Positions 58,769 to 64,000 of a DNA stretch of 64,000 bases are shown one piece after another. Numbering within the stretch: the stretch's first letter is position 1; each line of letters starts with the position of its first letter. The notes below the pieces were generated by a model, which worked only from the letters and a program-made list of their open reading frames with translations, was not told the origin of the DNA and did not search any database. The translations under genes and the position numbers were made by a program. Origin of the DNA: Saprospiraceae bacterium (GTDB taxonomy: Bacteria; Bacteroidota; Bacteroidia; Chitinophagales; Saprospiraceae); the NCBI GenBank assembly GCA_016715105.1, contig JADKBO010000006.1, forward strand, positions 124,001 to 188,000, given 5' to 3'.

Positions 58769-59296
58769 CTAATTGGCACGCTCTTCAAGAGTTTTGAGCA
58801 ATCCTGCGATTGTCTGACCTCCTGATTTAAGTGCACCAATAACGTTTTTGGCAGGTGACTGCAATAAGCCAATGATTTCTCCGATAAGCTCTTCTTTCGT
58901 TTTCAACTTAGCGAGAATATCTAATTGATCATCACCCAAATAAACACCAGCATCTATATAAGCTGCTTTTATAAGTGGTTTCTCAGCGGTTTTTCTAAAC
59001 TCTTTAATAACCTTTGCAGGTAAGTTTGCTGTATCGCTGAAAAGTAGTGTTGTAGGTCCATGAAGTGACTCATAAAGACTTGCATAATTCTTAGACTCAT
59101 CAAATGACTCTAAAGCTTTCATTGCAAGCGTATTCTTTACAACTTTTACTTCAATTCCTTTTTCAAAACAAATTCTTCTAAACTTATTGATTTGCGCAAC
59201 TGTAAGTGCAGATGAATCAGTAATATAGAAAAATTGATTTTCATCAAATTTTGATTTTAACTCTTGTATTTCGAGTGTTTTTTCTTCTTTTCTCAT
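58769..59296 (-). CDS. rplJ: 50S ribosomal protein L10
   Basis: A 175-residue stalk-base protein (MRKEEKTLEIQELKSKFDEN at the start, LHGPTTLLFSD in the middle) that holds L7/L12 dimers. It follows rplA by 25 bases. Confidence 0.96.
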   Translation of the reverse strand: MRKEEKTLEIQELKSKFDENQFFYITDSSALTVAQINKFRRICFEKGIEVKVVKNTLAMKALESFDESKNYASLYESLHGPTTLLFSDTANLPAKVIKEFRKTAEKPLIKAAYIDAGVYLGDDQLDILAKLKTKEELIGEIIGLLQSPAKNVIGALKSGGQTIAGLLKTLEERAN

Positions 59297-59321
59297 TTCC
59301 TTAATAGTTTAAAATGATCTA

Positions 59322-60011
59322 TTAAATGCTTTTAGGATCTACTTTAATACCTGGACTCATTGTAGAAGCTAAGCTAATAGACTTCATATAAGTACCTTTG
59401 GCAGTAGATGGTTTCATACGCTCTAAAGTGTGGATCATTTCTTTCACATTTTCAGCCAATTTAGCTGCATCAAAAGAAACCCTTCCAACTGTTGAGTGGA
59501 TAATACCGTATTTATCTACCCTAAATGAGATCTTACCTTTTTTAACGTCAGTTACAGCACCTGCAACATCAGCAGAAACAGTACCTGTTTTTGGATTCGG
59601 CATTAAGTTTCTTGGTCCTAGGATTCTACCAACTTGACCAACTTTTGCCATAACATCTGGAGTTGCGACGATAACATCTACATCCGTCCAACCATTCTTA
59701 ATTTTTGTAATGTACTCATCAAGACCAACATAATCAGCACCTGCAGCTGTTGCTTCGGCTTCTTTGTCAGAATTACATAATACCAAAACAGTTTTTGTTT
59801 TACCTATACCGTTGGGAAGAGTTACAGTACCTCTGATTGCTTGATCTGCTTTACGTGGGTCAACACCCAAACGAACGTGCAAATCTACAGAAGCATCAAA
59901 TTTTGCAGTATTGACGTCTTTAACCAATTTTGTAGCCTCCTCGAGTACATACATTTTTTTTGCGTCAACTTTTCCTTCAACTGCCTTTCTTTTTTTAGAA
60001 ATTTTTGCCAT
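59322..60011 (-). CDS. rplA: 50S ribosomal protein L1
   Basis: A 229-residue rRNA-binding protein of the L1 stalk. GRILGPRNLMPNPKTGTV and the family start (MAKISKKRKAVEGKVD) are present. It follows rplK by about 65 bases in the usual order. Confidence 0.97.
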   Translation of the reverse strand: MAKISKKRKAVEGKVDAKKMYVLEEATKLVKDVNTAKFDASVDLHVRLGVDPRKADQAIRGTVTLPNGIGKTKTVLVLCNSDKEAEATAAGADYVGLDEYITKIKNGWTDVDVIVATPDVMAKVGQVGRILGPRNLMPNPKTGTVSADVAGAVTDVKKGKISFRVDKYGIIHSTVGRVSFDAAKLAENVKEMIHTLERMKPSTAKGTYMKSISLASTMSPGIKVDPKSI

Positions 60012-60076
60012 TTGAAAAGATTTTAAGGTTCAAACATGTCTATAAACATAGACACTCCCTTTTGTTATTTAATAAT

Positions 60077-60516
60077 TTAAGCCCAAGGTGCATCACCACT
60101 TACGGTGATTCCCATTGATCTTGCTGTACCAGCAACCATTTTCATTGCAGCCTCTGATGAGAAAGCGTTTAGATCAACCATTTTATCGTCAGCAATTGCT
60201 TTGATCTGATCCCATGTTACAGAACCAACTTTGACCCTGTTTGGTGATGCAGATCCGCCCTTTAATTTTGCTGCTTCCAAAAGTTGTAATGCAGCCGGTG
60301 GAGTTTTTATAACAAAGTCAAAACTTTTGTCTTTGTAAACTGAAACTATAACCGGAAGCAATTTACCTTGCTGCTCTTGAGTTGCTGCGTTGAATCTTTT
60401 ACAAAACTCCATGATGTTAACACCTTAGCACCAAGTGCAGGTCCAACTGGAGGTGCTGGGTTTGCCAATCCACCTTTTACTTGAAGTTTTACGTATAAAT
60501 CGACTTCTTTCGCCAT
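60077..60516 (-). CDS. rplK: 50S ribosomal protein L11 (one probable sequencing frameshift)
   Basis: L11 binds 23S rRNA in the GTPase centre. Only the part from MEFCKRFNAATQEQQGKLLP is in one open frame, but the N-terminus (MAKEVDLYVKLQVKGGLANP then APPVGPALGAK) is encoded just upstream from ATG 60514-60516. One base missing near 60424-60425 (CACCTT where CACCCTT is needed) separates the two. Corrected, the junction reads GAKGVNIMEF and the protein has 146 residues, the normal length. An essential gene is unlikely to be truly broken. Confidence 0.95.
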
Positions 60517-60594
60517 TTTTACTAATTTTTAAAAAGTTTGCGACTGACGTTTTAGGGAAGCATTGAGAAAATCTAAAACGACTATCTAGTATTT

Positions 60595-61143
60595 TTATCC
60601 TGTTTTTTCTACTTGACCAAAGTTGAGTTCTACCTCAGTACCACGACCAAATATTTTTACTATAACTTTCAATTTTTTCTTTTCTTCATTGACTTCTTTG
60701 ACATCGCCAATGAAATCTTTGAAAGGTCCATCAATGATTTTGACTGTTTCGTTTTCGAGGAATGGATCCAACATTGATTCGCTGGAGTCATTTGATTCGT
60801 CAACTTTACCAAGCATTCTGTTTGCTTCAGTCTGAGTCATTGGTATAGGATTGTTTTTGCCCAAAAAGTGCATCACGTTGGTCATGCTAGAAATATGCTG
60901 AACAATCTCACCTGAAAATTTATCCGGTTCTGCTTCTACCAAAATGTAGCCCGGAAGTATGTTGCGCTCAATGGTTCTTTTTTTACCATTTTGCATTTTG
61001 AAAACCTTTTCAATAGGAACGATCACTTGCAATACTATTTCAGACCAGCCATTTCTGTCAATTTCTAGGTCAATTTTCTCCTTGATCTTTTTCTCTTTGC
61101 CTGAGATTACTCGTAGAGAATACCATCTGGAAGTTTCGCTCAT
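60595..61143 (-). CDS. nusG: Transcription termination/antitermination protein NusG
   Basis: A 182-residue RNA polymerase cofactor. NGN domain (about 1-110, WYSLRVISGKEKKIKEKID, ILPGYILVEAE) and C-terminal KOW domain (about 125-180, VKIIDGPFKDFIGDVKEVNE). It follows secE by 26 bases. Confidence 0.97.
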   Translation of the reverse strand: MSETSRWYSLRVISGKEKKIKEKIDLEIDRNGWSEIVLQVIVPIEKVFKMQNGKKRTIERNILPGYILVEAEPDKFSGEIVQHISSMTNVMHFLGKNNPIPMTQTEANRMLGKVDESNDSSESMLDPFLENETVKIIDGPFKDFIGDVKEVNEEKKKLKVIVKIFGRGTEVELNFGQVEKTG

Positions 61144-61169
61144 GATTATTTCTTTGTACCGATCTGGAA

Positions 61170-61358
61170 TTATAAGCTATAAATAAATTTGAGGAGCCCG
61201 CTAGAACTTGCATCAAATAACAAAGTTACCAATGCAAAAATAGTTGAAGCTACCAATACCAAAACAGTGCTTGAAACCAACTCTGGCCATGTAGGCCAAG
61301 TTACGTTATTGAGCAACTCATCGATACTTTCTCTAATATAAAGTCTAAGATTCTCCAT
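61170..61358 (-). CDS. secE: Preprotein translocase subunit SecE
   Basis: A 62-residue inner-membrane protein with one transmembrane helix (about 33-55), preceded by the short amphipathic segment ESIDELLNNVTWPTWPEL typical of SecE. Part of the SecYEG channel. Located between tRNA-Trp and nusG. Confidence 0.93.
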   Translation of the reverse strand: MENLRLYIRESIDELLNNVTWPTWPELVSSTVLVLVASTIFALVTLLFDASSSGLLKFIYSL

Positions 61359-61401
61359 TTTTCTTTTTTAAATAATATGCAATCAGAGCATCTAAAATTT
61401 G

Positions 61402-61474
61402 CAGGGGAGACAGGGCTCGAACCTGCGACCTACGGTTTTGGAGACCGCCACTCTACCAATTGAGCTACTCCCCT
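61402..61474 (-). tRNA. trnW: tRNA-Trp (anticodon CCA)
   Basis: A 73-base cloverleaf: acceptor AGGGGAG/CTCCCCT, D-arm AGCTC, anticodon loop CTCCAAA giving CCA, T-arm GGTTCGAGCC. Between tuf and secE, as usual in Bacteroidota. CCA is not encoded. Confidence 0.95.
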
Positions 61475-61486
61475 GTATAAGAAACG

Positions 61487-61520
61487 AAAAATTAAGCACT
61501 CCGCAGAGTACTTAATTTTT
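61487..61520 (-). terminator. Terminator or attenuator after tuf
   Basis: On the minus strand AAAAATTAAGTACTC pairs with GAGTGCTTAATTTTT (one G-U pair, 4-base loop), followed by CG and TTTC. It lies between the tuf stop and tRNA-Trp, so it probably limits read-through into secE-rpoC. Confidence 0.75.
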
Positions 61521-61551
61521 CTAATTCTTAACTATGTTTTAAAGACTATTA

Positions 61552-62748
61552 CTAGCCTATAATCTCAGTTACTTGACCTGCACCAACGGTTCTACCACCT
61601 TCTCTGATCGCAAATCTCAAACCTTTTTCCATCGCAATTGGACTTACCAATTCAACTTCTAGTGATACGTTATCACCTGGCATAACCATCTCAACATTTT
61701 CAGGTAATTTTACATCACCAGTAACGTCAGTAGTTCTGAAGTAAAACTGAGGTCTGTAGCCGTTGAAGAATGGAGTGTGACGTCCACCTTCTTCTTTGCT
61801 AAGTACGTAAACTTCACACTTAAATTTAGCGTGAGGTTTTACTGAACCTGGCTTACAGATAACCATTCCTCTTTTGATCATTTCTTTGTCGATACCTCTA
61901 AGAAGGATACCAGCGTTATCACCAGCTTCTCCTCTATCTAGAAGTTTTCTAAACATTTCAACACCTGTAACAGTTGAAGTCAATGGTTTTTCACCAGCTT
62001 TCATCATACCGATGATTTCTACTGGCTCACCAACATTGATTACACCTTTTTCAATTCTACCTGTTGCAACAGTACCTCTACCTGTGATAGAGAAAACGTC
62101 TTCAACTGGCATCAAGAAAGGCTTATCAACTTCTCTTGTAGGTTCAGGAATTTCAGCATCAACCGCAGCCATCAAAGCTTTGATTGCAGCTCTACCTTCT
62201 TCAGCACCTTCCAATGCTTTGATTGCAGAACCTTGGATAACTGAAGCATTGTCACCGTCGAAACCGTACTGAGAAAGTAATTCTCTAACTTCCATTTCAA
62301 CCAATTCCAACATTTCTGGATCATCAACAAGATCACACTTGTTCATGAATACAACGATATTAGGAACACCAACTTGCTTAGCAAGAAGGATGTGCTCTCT
62401 AGTTTGTGGCATCGGACCATCAGTCGCAGCAACAACTAAAATTGCACCGTCCATTTGAGCCGCACCAGTAACCATGTTCTTAACATAATCTGCGTGACCC
62501 GGACAATCCACGTGAGCATAGTGTCTATTAATAGTCTCATATTCAACGTGAGCTGTATTGATAGTGATACCTCTTTCTTTTTCTTCTGGAGCTGCATCGA
62601 TAGAATCATAATCTTTTTTCTCTGCAAATCCTTCCTCAGAAAGGATATATGTAATAGCCGCAGTAAGAGTCGTCTTACCGTGGTCTACGTGACCAATCGT
62701 ACCTATGTTTACGTGTGGTTTGGTCCTCTGAAACGTTCCTTTAGCCAT
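61552..62748 (-). CDS. tuf: Elongation factor Tu
   Basis: A 398-residue GTPase that delivers aminoacyl-tRNA to the ribosome. G1 GHVDHGKTTL, G3 DCPGHADY and G4 NKCD are present, and RPQFYFRTTDVTG and the C-terminal end match. It lies between tRNA-Thr(GGT) and tRNA-Trp. Confidence 0.98.
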   Translation of the reverse strand: MAKGTFQRTKPHVNIGTIGHVDHGKTTLTAAITYILSEEGFAEKKDYDSIDAAPEEKERGITINTAHVEYETINRHYAHVDCPGHADYVKNMVTGAAQMDGAILVVAATDGPMPQTREHILLAKQVGVPNIVVFMNKCDLVDDPEMLELVEMEVRELLSQYGFDGDNASVIQGSAIKALEGAEEGRAAIKALMAAVDAEIPEPTREVDKPFLMPVEDVFSITGRGTVATGRIEKGVINVGEPVEIIGMMKAGEKPLTSTVTGVEMFRKLLDRGEAGDNAGILLRGIDKEMIKRGMVICKPGSVKPHAKFKCEVYVLSKEEGGRHTPFFNGYRPQFYFRTTDVTGDVKLPENVEMVMPGDNVSLEVELVSPIAMEKGLRFAIREGGRTVGAGQVTEIIG

Positions 62749-62803
62749 TGCCTAAGTTTTTTTACAATATTTATAATATAGTTAATCAATCAAAATCAAC
62801 TAG

Positions 62804-62875
<72 letters not shown>

Positions 62876-62931
62876 AAGTGAGAATAGGGATCAAAAAGAA
62901 CCCTCCTTTACTCTTTTCAAGAGAAATTTAG

Positions 62932-63004
62932 AGCGGGAGACGAGGTTCGAACTCGCGACCCTCAGCTTGGAAGGCTGATGCTCTACCAACTGAGCTACTC
63001 CCGC
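62932..63004 (-). tRNA. trnG: tRNA-Gly (anticodon TCC)
   Basis: A 73-base cloverleaf: acceptor GCGGGAG/CTCCCGC, anticodon stem TCAGC/GCTGA with anticodon TCC, T-arm GAGTTCGAACCTC. Confidence 0.95.
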
Positions 63005-63045
63005 TTTTATTCCTCTTAATGAATCTAATCATTTCAATTTTGCTG

Positions 63046-63127
63046 TGGGGGTGGTGGGATTCGAACCTACTCAGCCTAAACAACAGATTTACAGTCTGCC
63101 CCGTCTCTCCAACTTCGGCGCACCCCC
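63046..63127 (-). tRNA. trnY: tRNA-Tyr (anticodon GTA)
   Basis: An 82-base tRNA with a long variable arm: acceptor GGGGGTG/CACCCCC, anticodon loop CTGTAAA giving GTA, T-arm GGTTCGAATCC. Confidence 0.95.
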
Positions 63128-63169
63128 TTTTGCGACAAACTCCTTTTGAGTTTGTTTTCTTCTTTTATG

Positions 63170-63243
63170 AGCCGGTGGAGGGATTCGAACCCCCGACCAG
63201 CTGATTACAAATCAGCTGCTCTGGCCAACTGAGCTACACCGGC
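63170..63243 (-). tRNA. trnT: tRNA-Thr (anticodon TGT)
   Basis: A 74-base cloverleaf: acceptor GCCGGTG/CACCGGC, anticodon stem GCTGA/TCAGC with anticodon TGT, T-arm GGGTTCGAATCCC. First gene of the tRNA-tuf-rpo cluster. Confidence 0.95.
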
Positions 63244-63292
63244 TTTTTACTCTTTTTCAATACACTTTTAGATGCTTTTCCTAAAAGTGGTG

Positions 63293-63321
63293 CAAAAATA
63301 TGACTTTTCTACGATTTTCAA
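63293..63321 (-). promoter_or_regulatory. Promoter of the tRNA-tuf cluster
   Basis: On the minus strand TTG (63319-63321) and TATTTTTG followed by C (63293-63300) are 18 bases apart, one short of the Bacteroidota consensus. It lies about 50 bases upstream of tRNA-Thr(TGT). Confidence 0.7.
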
Positions 63322-63376
63322 AATACTTTGACAAAAAAAATAACACTATTTCTGATATTGATCCAAGTAAAAAGAA

Positions 63377-63415
63377 AAAGGACGCCTTTTTGATTGAAAG
63401 AGACGCCCCTTTTCT
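63377..63415 (-). terminator. Probable terminator of the DUF2911 gene
   Basis: On the minus strand AAAAGGGGCGTC and GGCGTCCTTTTT can pair with a bulge and G-U pairs around a loop, ending in a T-run. It lies about 40 bases past the gene's stop. Confidence 0.6.
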
Positions 63416-63454
63416 ATTATTTTATTACTAATCAACTAGAAATAGTTCTTCGGC

Positions 63455-64000
63455 CTATTTAGACCATTCTGCAATTGATTTTTCATTCAATCTTACATAA
63501 TCATTGTTGCCACCAGCTTTTGATAACTCCAATGATTGTTTTGCCACCGCAATAGCTTCTTTTTTCATTCCAAGATCTGCCAAAATCAAAGATTCTTTTC
63601 TCAACTGCCAATATCTTGGGTTTTCTGTCTTATTTGCTTTTTGAATCCAAGCCAAAGCTTGCTTAAGGTCTTTGCCAGAATCATGGTAATAAGCAGCTGC
63701 ATTATAATAATCATCCAAGCTAGGTCCTGCCATTACTTTTTCAATGTTAGCCATTACAACTTTTTCAACATTGGTTTCCAATTTTACAGAAACAGCAGTT
63801 TTTTCCCATTCAAAATTTAGAGTAGCGGTATTAGCGCCTAAATCTCCCAATGAAATTTCAAATGTTTCTACATTTTTTGTAAGGTGAGTCACAGGCGATG
63901 TAACTGTGGCAGCAGGTGTCAAAGTCGAATAAGTACCCCAGTTTCCACCTTCATACTTGTAGAAGTTAATATCCCATGCTGCAGCACCTGGTTTTGCAAT
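63455..64000 (-). CDS. DUF2911 protein (3' part, starts beyond the window)
   Basis: The C-terminal 181 residues of a DUF2911-family protein. The frame continues past 63922 to the right edge (AKPGAAAWDINFYKYEGGNW and GTYSTL), so the start is outside the window. After the DUF2911 beta-rich domain (LGANTATLNFEWEKTAVSVK) there is a TPR-like helical tail (YYNAAAYYHDSGKDLKQALAW). The family is exported and of unknown role. Confidence 0.82.
   Translation of the reverse strand: MAKPGAAAWDINFYKYEGGNWGTYSTLTPAATVTSPVTHLTKNVETFEISLGDLGANTATLNFEWEKTAVSVKLETNVEKVVMANIEKVMAGPSLDDYYNAAAYYHDSGKDLKQALAWIQKANKTENPRYWQLRKESLILADLGMKKEAIAVAKQSLELSKAGGNNDYVRLNEKSIAEWSK

Overview
The window looks like a chromosomal stretch of an AT-rich Bacteroidota bacterium, most likely of the Saprospiria/Saprospiraceae type. 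The reasons are a SusC/SusD pair, OMP_b-brl-type TonB-linked barrels, a secreted protein with a C-terminal type IX secretion tail, BshA (bacillithiol synthesis), GH3-like and MlaE/MlaF proteins, Bacteroidota-type promoters (TTG, 19-21 bases, TAnnTTTG) and almost no Shine-Dalgarno sequences. Nothing here is a prophage, CRISPR array or conjugative element; most of it is housekeeping DNA.

Layout. 1-2240: 5' part of a TonB-linked barrel gene (runs off the left edge). 2241-3128: non-coding block of interspersed, inverted and tandem repeats. 3129-8048: rpmE2, an envelope lipoprotein, a small barrel, metG, ung. About 8080-8300: an abnormal run of G and C homopolymers, probably bad sequence. 8424-10795 (minus): FAD protein and kdsA. 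10968-12705: double-ATPase peptide transporter subunit. 12708-15685 (minus): TPR protein, aroQ, recQ. 15990-17448: DUF3052-like protein and kdsD. 17509-21845 (minus): susC-susD. 22190-26356: a 1388-residue secreted Cys-rich protein with dockerin-like repeats and a T9SS tail. 26831-34589: GyrI-like protein, mlaEF, SDR enzymes, GIN-domain protein, DUF983, dihydroorotase, a dienoyl-CoA-reductase-like SDR and bshA. 34861-36510: a MerR/B12-type regulator followed by yceI. 36858-44155: small barrel, GH3-like protein, recO, an orphan plug-domain lipoprotein and a large M16 protease. 44336-46067 (minus): rpsT and two tandem Uma2 genes. 46206-49773 (minus): xylose operon (NUDIX-type regulator, xylB, xylA). 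49957-63327 (minus): the transcription/translation block tRNA-Thr, -Tyr, -Gly, -Thr, tuf, tRNA-Trp, secE, nusG, rplK, rplA, rplJ, rplL, rpoB, rpoC, closed by a strong terminator. 63455-64000 (minus): 3' part of a DUF2911 gene.

The main cross-cutting observation is sequence quality. At least nine genes, including the essential rpoC and rplK, are broken by one-base indels, mostly missing bases in short homopolymers. When each is corrected the family-typical protein reappears and the length becomes a multiple of three. These genes are annotated here as single genes with probable sequencing frameshifts. I did not find a convincing new multi-gene system; the most interesting biological leads are the B12-type regulator with altered ligand residues next to yceI and a 16-base palindrome, the stand-alone plug lipoprotein, the repeat block upstream of rpmE2, and the hairpin between rplL and rpoB.
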